A DNA stretch of 64,000 nt, taken from NCBI GenBank assembly GCA_036389155.1, contig DASVQN010000043.1, positions 62,001 to 126,000 on the forward strand. The letters run 5' to 3'. The stretch is from CADCVT01 sp036389155 (GTDB taxonomy: Bacteria > Actinomycetota > Thermoleophilia > Solirubrobacterales > Solirubrobacteraceae). This document shows, piece by piece, positions 1 to 8,183 of this stretch. The notes under the pieces were generated by a model that saw only the letters and a list, made by a program, of their open reading frames with translations, had not been told where the DNA came from and did not search any database. The translations under genes were made by a program, and so were the position numbers. How positions within the stretch are numbered: position 1 is the stretch's first letter; each line of letters begins with the position of its first letter.

Positions 1-38
1 GCCTGGCCGACGACCCGGACTCCTGGGTCACGCGCTGA
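1..38 (+). CDS. C-terminal tail of an unidentified gene (partial)
   Basis: Only the last eleven codons and a TGA are inside the window. Read from base 3 the frame gives LADDPDSWVTR and then stop, and every third base is G or C, the pattern of real genes here; the other two forward frames lack it. The stop lies inside the end of the convergent cysA gene, so the two genes overlap by about eleven bases. Too little is left to assign a family. The call rests on codon pattern alone and needs the sequence to the left. Confidence 0.5.
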   Translation, partial: LADDPDSWVTR

Positions 39-984
39 CGGCGGGCGCGCCCGCCGGCGGGCGCAGCCAGACGATCGCGCCGTCGCGCAGCTCGAGCGCG
101 TCGGCCTCGGCCTTCGTCAGCTGCGCCACCACGTGCTCGCCGGTGCCGCGCACCAGCTCGACGCGCACCTCGAAGCCCAGGTGCACGACGCGCTCGATCA
201 TGGCCTCCTCGGCGCCGTCGACCGGCTCGTCGCTCAGCTGCAGGTCGTGCGGGCGCACCAGTCGCCCGTCGACCTGGCTGACCGGGCCGATGAAGCCCAT
301 CACGAAGTCGTTGGTCGGGTGCTCGTAGATGTCGCGGGGCGCGCCGACCTGCTCGACCTTGCCGTCGCGCAGGACGACGAGGTTGGACGCGACCTCCATC
401 GCCTCCTCCTGGTCGTGCGTGACCAGGACGGTGGTGACGTGGACCTCGTCGTGCAGCCGGCGCAGCCACGCGCGCAGGTCGGCGCGCACGTTCGCGTCGA
501 GCGCACCGAACGGCTCGTCGAGCAGCAGGACGCGCGGCTCGATGGCGAGCGCCCGCGCGAGCGCCATCCGCTGGCGCTGACCGCCGGAGAGCTGCGACGG
601 GTAGCGCGTGTGGAAGCCGGCGAGCCCGACGAGCTCGAGCAGCTCGTCGACCTTGCGCTTGATCTGGTCCTTCGGGCGCTTCCTGATGGTCAGGCCGAAG
701 GCGACGTTGTCGCGCACGGTCATGTGCTTGAACGCGGCGTAGTGCTGGAAGACGAAGCCGACGTCGCGCTTCTGCGCGGGCAGGTGCGTCGCGGCCTCGC
801 CGCCGACCTCCACCTCGCCCGCGTCGGGCTGCTCGAGCCCCGCGATCACCCGCAGGAGCGTCGACTTGCCCGAGCCGCTCGGGCCCAGCAGCGCCGTCAG
901 CGACCCGTCGGGGACGTCGATCGAGACGTCGTCGAGCGCCAGGAAGTCGCCGAAGCGCTTGGTGACGGAGTGGACCTTGATCAT
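28..984 (-). CDS. cysA: Sulfate/thiosulfate ABC transporter ATP-binding protein CysA
   Basis: The 318-aa ATPase powers sulfate (or thiosulfate) import on the inner face of the membrane. Visible motifs are Walker A GPSGSGKST at residues 34-42, Q-loop VFQH near 78-81, signature LSGGQRQ at 132-138, Walker B RVLLLDEP at 151-158 and the H-loop His180. A TOBE-type regulatory domain follows from about residue 235 (RLVRPHDLQL onward), typical of CysA. The chosen ATG at 984 overlaps the cysW stop as ATGA, so translation is probably coupled. It is the last gene of a leftward operon with the binding protein and two permeases, which supports the sulfate assignment. Length is slightly below the usual 330-360 aa. 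Molybdate or another oxyanion is a less likely substrate. Confidence 0.93.
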   Translation of the reverse strand: MIKVHSVTKRFGDFLALDDVSIDVPDGSLTALLGPSGSGKSTLLRVIAGLEQPDAGEVEVGGEAATHLPAQKRDVGFVFQHYAAFKHMTVRDNVAFGLTIRKRPKDQIKRKVDELLELVGLAGFHTRYPSQLSGGQRQRMALARALAIEPRVLLLDEPFGALDANVRADLRAWLRRLHDEVHVTTVLVTHDQEEAMEVASNLVVLRDGKVEQVGAPRDIYEHPTNDFVMGFIGPVSQVDGRLVRPHDLQLSDEPVDGAEEAMIERVVHLGFEVRVELVRGTGEHVVAQLTKAEADALELRDGAIVWLRPPAGAPAVSA

Positions 985-1763
985 GTCGTGTCTTCCCTGC
1001 GCTTGTTCAGGACGGTCATGGCGACGAGCGTCGCCAGGGCGATGAACGCCAGCAGCGCCGACGCGGCGTACGCGCCGGCGAGGTCGAAGTTCTGGAAGCG
1101 CTTCTCGACGAGGAGGGTCAGCGTCTCCGTCTCGCCGGAGATCTTCCCGCTCACGACGCTCACCGCGCCGAACTCGCCGATGGCGCGCGCCGTCGCGAGG
1201 ACGACGCCGTAGATCAGGCCCCAGCGGATCGCCGGCAGCGTGACGCGGCGGAACGTCTGCCAGCCGTTCGCGCCGAGCGTCGCGGCGGCCTGCTCCTGCT
1301 CGTCGCCGATCTCCCGCAGCACCGGCGCGACCTCGCGCGCCACGAACGGCAGCGAGACGAAGATCGTCGCCAGGACGATGCCGGGCACCGAGAAGATGAC
1401 CTGGAACCCGAGCCCGCCGAACCACCCGTCGACGCCCCACACCAGCAGGAGCGCGAGCCCGACCACGATCGGCGAGACCGCGAACGGCAGGTCGAGCAGC
1501 GCGTCGAACAGGCGCTTGCCGCGGAACCGGCCGCGCACGAGCGCGAGCGCCGCGAGCACCCCGAAGACCGCGTTCAGCGGCACGGCGATGATCGCGACCT
1601 CCAGCGTGAGCCAGAACGCCGAGATCGCCGCCGGGGTCGTGATCGCGTCCCACACCGCGCCGACCCCGTGCTCGAACGTCCGGTAGAAGACGACCCCGAC
1701 CGGGACGAGCAGCAGGATCGCCAGGTAGGCGAGCGCGACGAGGCGCAGCGTCAGGCGCGCCAT
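981..1763 (-). CDS. cysW: Sulfate ABC transporter permease CysW
   Basis: This 260-aa inner-membrane permease forms half of the sulfate channel with CysT. Hydrophobic segments run through the protein, beginning with LVALAYLAILLLVPVG near the N-terminus, and about six transmembrane helices are expected. The cytoplasmic EAA-type loop that docks on CysA reads EQEQAAATLGANGWQTF, followed by RRVTLP. The start is the ATG at 1763, inside the last 13 bases of cysT, giving the usual N-terminus MARLTLR; the frame stays open upstream only as an overlap shadow. Its stop overlaps the cysA start. CysW is distinguished from CysT by position in the operon and by similarity of its second half (AIGEFGAVSVVSG) to CysW proteins. 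Confidence 0.92.
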   Translation of the reverse strand: MARLTLRLVALAYLAILLLVPVGVVFYRTFEHGVGAVWDAITTPAAISAFWLTLEVAIIAVPLNAVFGVLAALALVRGRFRGKRLFDALLDLPFAVSPIVVGLALLLVWGVDGWFGGLGFQVIFSVPGIVLATIFVSLPFVAREVAPVLREIGDEQEQAAATLGANGWQTFRRVTLPAIRWGLIYGVVLATARAIGEFGAVSVVSGKISGETETLTLLVEKRFQNFDLAGAYAASALLAFIALATLVAMTVLNKRREDTT

Positions 1764-2596
1764 CGCTCGAGCCCCCTGATGGCGAGCAGCACGACGAGCG
1801 CGACGAGCAGCAGGACGACCGACACCGCGGCCGCGCCGCCGATGTTGTCGCTCTCGATCTGCTTGAACGCGTAGACCGACGAGACCTGCGTGTCGAACGG
1901 GATGTTCCCGCTCAGCAGGATGATGGAGCCGAACTCCCCCACCGCGCGGCTGAAGGCCAGCGCGGCGCCGGACAGGATCGCCGGCACGAGGTTCGGGAAG
2001 ATGATCCGGCGGAAGACCGTGAAGCTCGACGCGCCGAGCGACGCCGCCGCCTCCTCCATCTCGCGGTCGAGCTCGATGAGCACCGGCTGGACCGAGCGGA
2101 TGACGAACGGCAGGGTGACGAACAGCAGCGCCATCGCGACCGCGACCTTCGTGAACGCGACGTTGATCCCGATCGGGCTCGACGGGCCGTAGAGCGCCAG
2201 GAGCGTCAGGCCCGCGACGATCGTCGGCAGCGCGAACGGCAGGTCGATGAGCGCGTTGACGAACCCCTTGCCGCGGAACTCGTCGCGGACGAGGACCCAC
2301 GCCACGAGCGTGCCGAAGGCTGCGTTCAGCGCCGCGACGACGAGCGACACGAGCACCGTGAACTCGAGCGAGCTGATCGCCTGGCGCGTCGTGACGTGGT
2401 CCCAGAACGCGCCCAGGCCGTCGTCGAGCGAGCGCACGACGACGGCCGCCAGCGGCAGCAGGACGATGAGGCTCAGCCACAGCGTCGAGACGCCGAGGGC
2501 GAGCGTGCCCCGCGGCGCCTTCGCGCGCCGGCGGAGCGCCCCGCCCGCGGCGCCGACGCGCGCGGGCGGGGGCGTTGCGGGAGCGGCCGCGCTCAC
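1751..2596 (-). CDS. cysT: Sulfate ABC transporter permease CysT
   Basis: This 281-aa inner-membrane permease pairs with CysW. Membrane segments start at LWLSLIVLLPLAAVVVRS, and the EAA loop is EMEEAAASLGASSFTVF followed by RRIIFP, as in CysT/CysU. The CysT-type motif AVGEFGSIILLSGN is also present. I chose the GTG at 2596 because it overlaps the TGA of the binding-protein gene (GTGA) and leaves a short basic leader of about 30 residues; the open frame further upstream is only the shadow of that gene. The 3' end overlaps cysW by 13 bases, so all four operon genes are translationally coupled. The exact start is the only uncertainty. Confidence 0.92.
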   Translation of the reverse strand: MSAAAPATPPPARVGAAGGALRRRAKAPRGTLALGVSTLWLSLIVLLPLAAVVVRSLDDGLGAFWDHVTTRQAISSLEFTVLVSLVVAALNAAFGTLVAWVLVRDEFRGKGFVNALIDLPFALPTIVAGLTLLALYGPSSPIGINVAFTKVAVAMALLFVTLPFVIRSVQPVLIELDREMEEAAASLGASSFTVFRRIIFPNLVPAILSGAALAFSRAVGEFGSIILLSGNIPFDTQVSSVYAFKQIESDNIGGAAAVSVVLLLVALVVLLAIRGLERWRA

Positions 2597-3612
2597 TTCG
2601 CGGTCGACACCCCCGCGTCTTCCTCGATCTTGGCGATCTTGCCGTTCTCCGGGTCGAACAGGTCGTCGTCGACCTTCTCCCAGCCGCCGAACCTGTCGAT
2701 GGTGAAGAGTCCGCTCGGCGTCGGGAACCGGTCCTTGTTCGCCGCGAGCACCGACTCGTTCACGGGCCGGTAGCCCCAGTCGGCGAACTTCTCCTGGCCG
2801 GGCTCGGAGAGGACGTAGTCGAGGAACTTCGTCGCCTCGGGCGGCGCGGTCTTCGTCGTCGCCACGTCGATGTCGATCTTGATCGTGTCGTCGGGCAGGA
2901 CGTAGTCGACCTTCTCGCCCTTCTTCTGGGCGGTGATGGCCTCGTACTCGTAGGAGAGGAGCACGTCGCCCGAGCCGGAGAGGAAGTTCTGCAGCGCCTC
3001 GCGGCCGGACTTGTCCTGGACCTTGACGTGGTCGTTGATCAGCGTGGAGACGTAGTCGAGGTCGTTGGCCCCGAGCGCCGCGAGCAGGTTCCACTTCGCC
3101 GCGCCGCTGGAGAACGGGTTCGGCGTGAGGACCTCGACGCCGGGCTTGACCAGGTCGGCCCAGGTCTTGATGTTCTTCGGGTTGCCCTCGCGCACGACGA
3201 ACGCGACGACCGACGTCGTGACGAGGCCCTTGCTCGGCGTCGCCTTCCAGTCGTCGCCGACGATGCCGGCGTCGACCAGGCGCGTCATGTCGCCCTCGGT
3301 CGAGAAGGAGACGTAGTCGGCCTTCAGGCCGCCCTCGACGGCGCGGCTCTGGTCGCCCGACGCGCCGAACGACGTCTTGAAGTTCACGCCCTTGCCGTCC
3401 GGGGTCTGCTTGAAGGCGGGGATGATCTCGTCGTAGACCACCTGCGGCGTCGAGTAGGCGACGAGCGAGAGGGTCTTGCCGCCACCGCCGCCGTCGCTGG
3501 CGGAGGCGGAGCCGTCCTTGGTGTCATCCGCGCCACCGCACGCCGTGAGCGCCAGGGCGGCGAGCACGACGGGGACGGCGGCGAGGAGGTTGCGGGTTTT
3601 GTCTAGTGGCAT
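2593..3612 (-). CDS. Sulfate-binding lipoprotein of the ABC importer
   Basis: This 339-aa protein is the extracytoplasmic receptor that delivers sulfate to CysTW. A signal peptide ends in lipobox LTAC (Cys25), followed by a Gly/Ser-rich linker, so it should be lipid-anchored outside the membrane. The mature part carries family marks of the sulfate/thiosulfate-binding proteins: LVAYSTPQVVYDEIIPAF at the front, then SFGASGDQSRAV, NPFSSGAAKWNLL and GYRPVNESV. It is the first gene of the operon. No purine-rich ribosome site lies before the ATG at 3612, so the message may be leaderless or nearly so. A conspicuous inverted repeat sits 24 bases upstream (3635-3655). The operon is probably switched by sulfur status through that site (inference). 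Confidence 0.92.
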   Translation of the reverse strand: MPLDKTRNLLAAVPVVLAALALTACGGADDTKDGSASASDGGGGGKTLSLVAYSTPQVVYDEIIPAFKQTPDGKGVNFKTSFGASGDQSRAVEGGLKADYVSFSTEGDMTRLVDAGIVGDDWKATPSKGLVTTSVVAFVVREGNPKNIKTWADLVKPGVEVLTPNPFSSGAAKWNLLAALGANDLDYVSTLINDHVKVQDKSGREALQNFLSGSGDVLLSYEYEAITAQKKGEKVDYVLPDDTIKIDIDVATTKTAPPEATKFLDYVLSEPGQEKFADWGYRPVNESVLAANKDRFPTPSGLFTIDRFGGWEKVDDDLFDPENGKIAKIEEDAGVSTAK

Positions 3613-3634
3613 CGTGGGGAAAGAAATAGCACAT

Positions 3635-3661
3635 ACCCCACTCGCATTGTGGGGTTAGGCC
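3635..3661 (-). promoter_or_regulatory. Inverted-repeat operator candidate upstream of the sulfate operon
   Basis: A perfect 7-bp inverted repeat, ACCCCAC then 7 bases then GTGGGGT, occupies 3635-3655, upstream of the sulfate-binding gene. The layout ATACC-n2-AC-n7-GT-n2-GGT resembles sites of Rrf2-type regulators in general form (recollection of the family, not tested). The 26 bases at 3636-3661 match 17 of 26 ungapped positions of the CDO/MFS intergenic region at 36450-36475, more if one base is shifted. A further half-site GTGGGG lies at 3614-3619. No such regulator is encoded in this window. Confidence 0.55.
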
Positions 3662-3694
3662 CGCCCCTGTCCGCTTCCGGACGCTCGGCGGGCT

Positions 3695-5473
3695 TCAGAG
3701 CCGCTTGCGCCCGCAGAACCGCAGGCCATCGACCGGCTTGCCCCACGGGTCGGGGCGGCGCTCGCGGTAGCAGGGGAACACGTAGTCCCTGCGCCCGAAG
3801 TTCAGCGGCACGCGCATGACCGTTCTGGCGACGAGCGCCCGTCCGCGCCGGTGCAGGCGCACCGTCCTGATCCGCGTCGCCCGGTTCCTGCTCTTGCGGA
3901 AGAAGTAGAAGTGGAAGCGCGTGCGGCGCCGCAGGGCGTCCTCCGGCCCGCGGAGGCGGATCTGCGCGCGCAGTCGCGTCCGGCTCAGGTAGCGGTACCG
4001 CACGCGGATGGCGAGATCGACCCACGCCCTGAGCGGATCGGTGAGCGCGGGCGGGTCGACGCCCGCGTACCGCAGCCGGTAGCGCGCGTTGCGGTCGGGG
4101 TGTGCCGGGCGGAAGGTCATCGACGAGGACGGCTCGACCGACTCGATCGTGCGCCAGTCCTCGTCGAACGGCCACGCGTCCTCCTGCAGCTCGACGAGCG
4201 CGCCCGGCGCGACCACGCCCTCGCCCCGCGAGTACGAGCCCTGGACGAGGACGCCGCCGCGCCCGAAGACGCGCTCCAGGCGGCCGCGGGGCGCGGTGAA
4301 CCGCAGGTTGACGGCGGCCGGCGCGCGGAACGGGTCGGGGTCGAGCCCGGGCGCGTCGGCGCCGGGGCCGTAGGCGATGAGCTTGCCCGGGAACGCGGCG
4401 ACGAGCCGGTCGCCGCGGGCGGCCAGCCCTGCCACGTCGATCTGGTTGTACGAGACGGAGTCGGTGATGCGGGTCGTGCTGCGCAGGCGCTCGGTCCCCG
4501 AGGCCGCGTCGTAGCCGACCAGCGTGTCGTCGCCCGCGCGCACGAGGACGAGGTCGCCGACGACCAGCGGCAGGGTCCGCGGACCCTCCTGGATCGTCTG
4601 CTGCCAGGTCGTCGCCCCGGTCTCCACGTCCACCGCCCGGAGCCCGCCGGGCACGACGTAGAACGCGCGCCCGCCGGCCACCGCCGGTGCGTACCCCTCG
4701 ATCTCGCCCAGGCTCGCGCCGCGCATCTGGTCGAAGATCGACACGTCTCCGCCGAAGGCGACGTACAGGCGCCCGTCCGCCGCGACGGGAACGACCTCCT
4801 CGTCGCCGCCGCCCGAGCCGCCGGAGGCGCTCCACAGCGGCACGCCGAGCCGGCGGTCGTACGCGACGGCGCCGCCGCCGTCGGCCTCGAAGACCTTGTC
4901 GCCGGCGACGGCCGCCGCGCCCGTGCCGGAGTCGCCGTCCTGCGGCCACAGGTCGCTGCCGTCCTGCGCCTTCAGCGCATGCAGCGCGCTGCCGTTGACG
5001 TACACCTCGCCGGCGGCGGCGGTGGGAGGGCCGAACAGGCCCGAGTCGCGGGCGAAGCGGCGCGTCCAGCGCAGCGCGCCGCTGGCCGCGTCGAACGCCT
5101 GCAGCGTCGACTCGCCGGTGATGGCGTAGACGAGGCCGTCGCCGTACGCCACCCCGAGGCGGTACGCCGGCTGCGTCCACAGCGTCGCGCCGCTGCCCGC
5201 GTCGAGGGCGTGCAGCCGGGTCGGGAGGGAGCCGCCCGAGGGCTGCGAGCCGTAGGCGACGACGAACAGCTTGCCCTCGGCGACGATCGGCGGGCCGAAC
5301 GTGTCGCCGATGTCCTCGCGGACCCACCGCTTGCCGAGCGGGGGCGCGAGGTTCGCGGTCACCGCGCCGCGGTGGCCCTCGTCGCCCTGCATGTTGGCCG
5401 GCGCGTCGGCCGCGAGCGCGCGGGCGGGCGCGGCAGCCACCGCGACGACCACGAGCAGGAGCGCCAACCGCAT
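3695..5473 (-). CDS. Secreted PQQ-like beta-propeller protein
   Basis: This 592-aa exported protein has a cleavable signal peptide (MRLALLLVVVAVAAAPARALA) and then repeated propeller blades of the PQQ/YVTN type, such as LHALDAGSGATLWTQP, LQAFDAASGALRWTR and LHALKAQDGSDLW. These blades are usually a scaffold, and nothing here shows a catalytic dehydrogenase site. The last 150 or so residues leave the propeller and become rich in Arg and aromatic residues (RVRYRYLSRTRLRAQIRLRG), one of several Arg-rich C-terminal beta modules in this window. The ATG at 5473 fits the signal peptide; the frame is open further upstream without sense. It is divergent from the monooxygenase gene with only 28 bases between starts. 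Function unknown; an assembly or binding role at the cell surface is plausible. Confidence 0.82.
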   Translation of the reverse strand: MRLALLLVVVAVAAAPARALAADAPANMQGDEGHRGAVTANLAPPLGKRWVREDIGDTFGPPIVAEGKLFVVAYGSQPSGGSLPTRLHALDAGSGATLWTQPAYRLGVAYGDGLVYAITGESTLQAFDAASGALRWTRRFARDSGLFGPPTAAAGEVYVNGSALHALKAQDGSDLWPQDGDSGTGAAAVAGDKVFEADGGGAVAYDRRLGVPLWSASGGSGGGDEEVVPVAADGRLYVAFGGDVSIFDQMRGASLGEIEGYAPAVAGGRAFYVVPGGLRAVDVETGATTWQQTIQEGPRTLPLVVGDLVLVRAGDDTLVGYDAASGTERLRSTTRITDSVSYNQIDVAGLAARGDRLVAAFPGKLIAYGPGADAPGLDPDPFRAPAAVNLRFTAPRGRLERVFGRGGVLVQGSYSRGEGVVAPGALVELQEDAWPFDEDWRTIESVEPSSSMTFRPAHPDRNARYRLRYAGVDPPALTDPLRAWVDLAIRVRYRYLSRTRLRAQIRLRGPEDALRRRTRFHFYFFRKSRNRATRIRTVRLHRRGRALVARTVMRVPLNFGRRDYVFPCYRERRPDPWGKPVDGLRFCGRKRL

Positions 5474-5501
5474 ACCGATCCGAGAGTAGGCTGCCGGAGC
5501 G

Positions 5502-7001
5502 ATGCGGGTCGCGATAGTGGGAAGCGGGTTCGGCGGCATCGGGATGGCCGTCCGGCTCAAGCGCGCGGGCGTCGACGACTTCGTCGTGCTCGAGCGCGCG
5601 GAGGAGGTCGGCGGCACGTGGCGCGACAACTCGTATCCCGGCTGCGCGTGCGACGTCCCGTCGCACCTGTACTCGTACTCGTTCGCGCCGAACCCGGACT
5701 GGTCGCGCAGCTACTCCGGCCAGGCGGAGATCCTCGCGTACCTGCGCGGCGTGGCCGAGCGCGAGGGGATCCTCCCCCACGTCCGGACGTCCGCCGAGGT
5801 GACGGAGACGGCGTGGGACGACGAGGCGCAGCAGTGGCGGGTCGTCGCGGGCGGCGAGGAGCTCCGGGCCGACGTGCTCGTCGTCTCCGCGGGCCCCCTC
5901 AGCGAGCCGTCGATCCCGCGGCTGCCGGGCCTCGAGTCGTTCTCCGGCGCGACGTTCCACTCCGCGGCGTGGGACCACGGGCACGATCTGCGCGGCGAGC
6001 GCGTCGCCGTCGTCGGGACGGGGGCGTCGGCGATCCAGTTCGTGCCGCGGATCCAGCCGGAGGTGGATCGCCTGCACCTCTTCATGCGGACGCCGCCGTG
6101 GATCATCCCGCGCGGCGACCGCGACATCACGCCGGCCGAGCGCCGCCTCTTCCGCGCGTTCCCGCCCGCCCAGCGGCTGATGCGCGGCGTGGTGTGGGCG
6201 ACGCGCGAATCGCTGGTGCCGGGCTTCATGCACCCGGCCGCCGGGCGGACGCTGGAGATGCGCGCGCGGCTGCACCTCTTCCGGCAGGTGCGCGACCCGG
6301 CGCTGCGCGCGAAGCTCACGCCGTCGTACCAGGTGGGCTGCAAGCGCGTGCTGGTCTCCGACGACTTCTATCCGTCGCTCGCGCAGCCGAACGTCGAGCT
6401 CGTTGCCGACGGGATCCGCGAGGTGCGCGAGCGCTCGATCGTCAGCGGCGACGGGACCGAGCGCCCGGTCGACGCGCTGATCTTCGGGACGGGGTTCCTG
6501 ACGACGGAGTGGCCGTTCGCGCACCGCGTGCGCGGCCGCGGCGGGGAGCTGCTGGCCGACCGCTGGCGCGAGGGCGCGAAGGCGTACCTGGGGACGACCG
6601 TCGCCGGGTTCCCCAACCTCTTCCTGCTCTACGGCCCGAACACGAACCTCGGGCACAGCTCGATCGTCTACATGCTCGAGTCACAGATCAACTACGTCAT
6701 GGACGCGCTGCGCGTGCTCGGCGAGCGCGGCGCGTCGAGCGCCGAACTGCGGCCCGAGGCGCAGGAGCGCTTCGACGCCGAGATGCAGGAGCGCCTGTCG
6801 GGCAGCGTCTGGAACGTCGGCGGGTGCGGGAGCTGGTACCTCGACGCCAACGGGCGCAACGCGCTCATGTGGCCCGGGACGATCCTGCGCTTCCGCCACC
6901 GCACGCGGCGCTTCGACCCGCGCCCCTACGTCCTGCGCGCCGAAACCGGGCGCGTCGCCGTGCATCCGATCGAGGGGGAGGCTGCGCAGTCCCATGCATG
7001 A
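5502..7001 (+). CDS. Flavin-binding Baeyer-Villiger-type monooxygenase
   Basis: This 499-aa cytoplasmic flavoprotein should use FAD and NADPH to insert oxygen into ketones, or to oxygenate a related small molecule. The first Rossmann site GSGFGG is at residues 7-12 and the NADPH site GTGASA at 172-177. Between them lies the Baeyer-Villiger signature FxGxxxHxxxWD (F147, G149, H153, W157, D158). The SYPGCACDVPSHLYSYSF segment is also typical. Length matches the family. The stop overlaps the start of the lipoprotein gene by four bases (ATGA), but that neighbour has no evident catalytic link. The natural substrate cannot be read from the context. Confidence 0.9.
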   Translation: MRVAIVGSGFGGIGMAVRLKRAGVDDFVVLERAEEVGGTWRDNSYPGCACDVPSHLYSYSFAPNPDWSRSYSGQAEILAYLRGVAEREGILPHVRTSAEVTETAWDDEAQQWRVVAGGEELRADVLVVSAGPLSEPSIPRLPGLESFSGATFHSAAWDHGHDLRGERVAVVGTGASAIQFVPRIQPEVDRLHLFMRTPPWIIPRGDRDITPAERRLFRAFPPAQRLMRGVVWATRESLVPGFMHPAAGRTLEMRARLHLFRQVRDPALRAKLTPSYQVGCKRVLVSDDFYPSLAQPNVELVADGIREVRERSIVSGDGTERPVDALIFGTGFLTTEWPFAHRVRGRGGELLADRWREGAKAYLGTTVAGFPNLFLLYGPNTNLGHSSIVYMLESQINYVMDALRVLGERGASSAELRPEAQERFDAEMQERLSGSVWNVGGCGSWYLDANGRNALMWPGTILRFRHRTRRFDPRPYVLRAETGRVAVHPIEGEAAQSHA

Positions 7002-7654
7002 TCATCCGCAGACTCATCTCCCTGGCCGCCGTCGCGGCCCTCGCCGTCGGCGTCGCCGCCTGTGGTGACGACTCCGACTCCAAGTCGTCGTCCTCCTCGA
7101 GCAAGAGCGCGCCGAAGCCCGTCGCCCAGATCGACAGCCTGAGCGGCGAGCTCACTGCCGTGAAGCTCGACGCCGGCTTCGTCGACGCCCTCGGCTCGCT
7201 GAAGGTCACGCCCGGCGTGCTCGGCACCGCGAAGCTCGAGAACGGCTCGCTCAAGTTCCCGATCACCGGCGGCAACGTGACGTACTACAAGCCGGGCTCG
7301 GTCAGCCCCTACGTGCAGGGCGAGATCGACCACTCCGGCTCGGGCTTCAGCCTCACCGCCGGCGGCAAGAAGGTCGACCTCGAGAACTTCGTCGTCGACC
7401 CCGGCACGTCCACGCTCACCGGCAAGGTCAGCGTCGACGGCAAGGTCGCCGCGAAGAGCGCTCCGCTGTTCTTCCTCGACGGCCGCACCCTGCAGCCGCT
7501 GCGCACGACCGACGACGGCCGCGCGGTGCTCGAGGGCACGACGGTCAAGCTCAAGGACGAGGCCGCCGCGCTCCTCAACAAGACGTACGGCATCGACGCC
7601 CTCAAGGGCGGGCTCGTGATCGGCGTCGCCAAGATCACGGTCAACACCGCATAG
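6998..7654 (+). CDS. Lipoprotein with HtaA-like beta domain
   Basis: This 218-aa protein has a short basic start, a hydrophobic segment and lipobox VAAC (Cys22), so it should be lipid-anchored outside the membrane. A Ser/Lys linker (residues 24-40) leads to one compact domain. The succession of short strands, with FPITGGNV, VQGEIDHSGSGFSL, LENFVVDPGTSTLTG and VSVDG, resembles HtaA-type domains of actinobacterial haem-binding and surface proteins; this is motif recognition, not a search. The ATG at 6998 overlaps the monooxygenase stop, and GGGGGAGG lies about 15 bases upstream, rather far. Two strong hairpins follow the gene. Haem binding is possible but the usual ligands cannot be confirmed. 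Confidence 0.7.
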   Translation: MIIRRLISLAAVAALAVGVAACGDDSDSKSSSSSSKSAPKPVAQIDSLSGELTAVKLDAGFVDALGSLKVTPGVLGTAKLENGSLKFPITGGNVTYYKPGSVSPYVQGEIDHSGSGFSLTAGGKKVDLENFVVDPGTSTLTGKVSVDGKVAAKSAPLFFLDGRTLQPLRTTDDGRAVLEGTTVKLKDEAAALLNKTYGIDALKGGLVIGVAKITVNTA

Positions 7655-7665
7655 CGCCCAGCACC

Positions 7666-7695
7666 GCGAGTTCGCTCGCGAAGCCGCGAACTCGC
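7666..7695 (+). terminator. Perfect hairpin after the lipoprotein gene
   Basis: Arms GCGAGTTCGC and GCGAACTCGC (10 bp, perfect) enclose a 10-base loop, 12 bases after the lipoprotein stop. No T-run follows, which is usual in such GC-rich genomes. It lies between convergent genes and probably ends the rightward transcript. Confidence 0.6.
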
Positions 7696-7696
7696 A

Positions 7697-7728
7697 CCGC
7701 CCCGCGGGCCTCTAGGCCCGTGGGGCGG
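7697..7728 (-). terminator. Hairpin over the cupin stop codon
   Basis: CCGCCCCGCGGGCC and GGCCCGTGGGGCGG pair over 14 bp with one G-T type mismatch around the loop TCTA. The stop codon of the leftward cupin gene lies in the loop. It directly abuts the preceding hairpin, so each convergent gene seems to have its own terminator. Confidence 0.55.
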
Positions 7729-8116
7729 CCACCTCCGCGGCGAAGTCCCGGAGGAGTGCCCGATCGGGCACTCCTCCGGCCGCGAACAGGCGCTCGACGA
7801 ACGCGCGCCACCGCAGCGCCGGTCGCATCTCGATCCGCAGCCGGACCCGCTCCTGCGCAGGGTTCCACGCCAGGTGCGGCACGCCCGCCGGCGCGACCAC
7901 CTCGTCGCCCGGCCCGGCCCGCACCTCTTCGCCGCCGATCCGGAACGCGGCGGCCCCCTCCAGCACGACCCACCGCTCCTCCATCCGAGGGTGCACGTGC
8001 TCGGCCGCCCGGTGGCCCGGCCGGGTCCACAGGCTCTCCATCACCAGGAGCTCCGGCGACTCGCTCAGGAACGTGATCTCCTCGCCCGTGGCGGGGTTGA
8101 CGATGGCCTCGGTCAT
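7712..8116 (-). CDS. Small cupin-domain protein
   Basis: This 134-aa single-domain protein folds as a cupin barrel. Motif 1 is visible as EHVHPRMEERWVVLEG (His, His and Glu as likely metal ligands), and motif 2 as GDEVVAPAGVPHLAWN (His). Such proteins bind small ligands or act as metal enzymes or sugar/polyketide modifiers; the reaction is not evident. The ATG at 8116 gives MTEAIVNPATGEEITFL, a common opening for this family; a longer frame to 8200 exists but has weaker codon use. It is divergent from an AraC-type gene with 67 bases between, so the AraC protein may control it (inference from arrangement). Confidence 0.8.
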   Translation of the reverse strand: MTEAIVNPATGEEITFLSESPELLVMESLWTRPGHRAAEHVHPRMEERWVVLEGAAAFRIGGEEVRAGPGDEVVAPAGVPHLAWNPAQERVRLRIEMRPALRWRAFVERLFAAGGVPDRALLRDFAAEVAAPRA

Positions 8117-8183
8117 GGCGCGCAGCCGCTCGATCGTGTTGAGTCGCCGTCCAACATCTGCCGGTCCCGACGCGTTGTAACCC

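Noticed and set aside
40..55. 16-bp perfect palindrome GGCGGGCGCGCCCGCC
   Set aside because: It lies inside the last codons of cysA and has no loop; could aid termination but is as likely a by-product of GC-rich codons.
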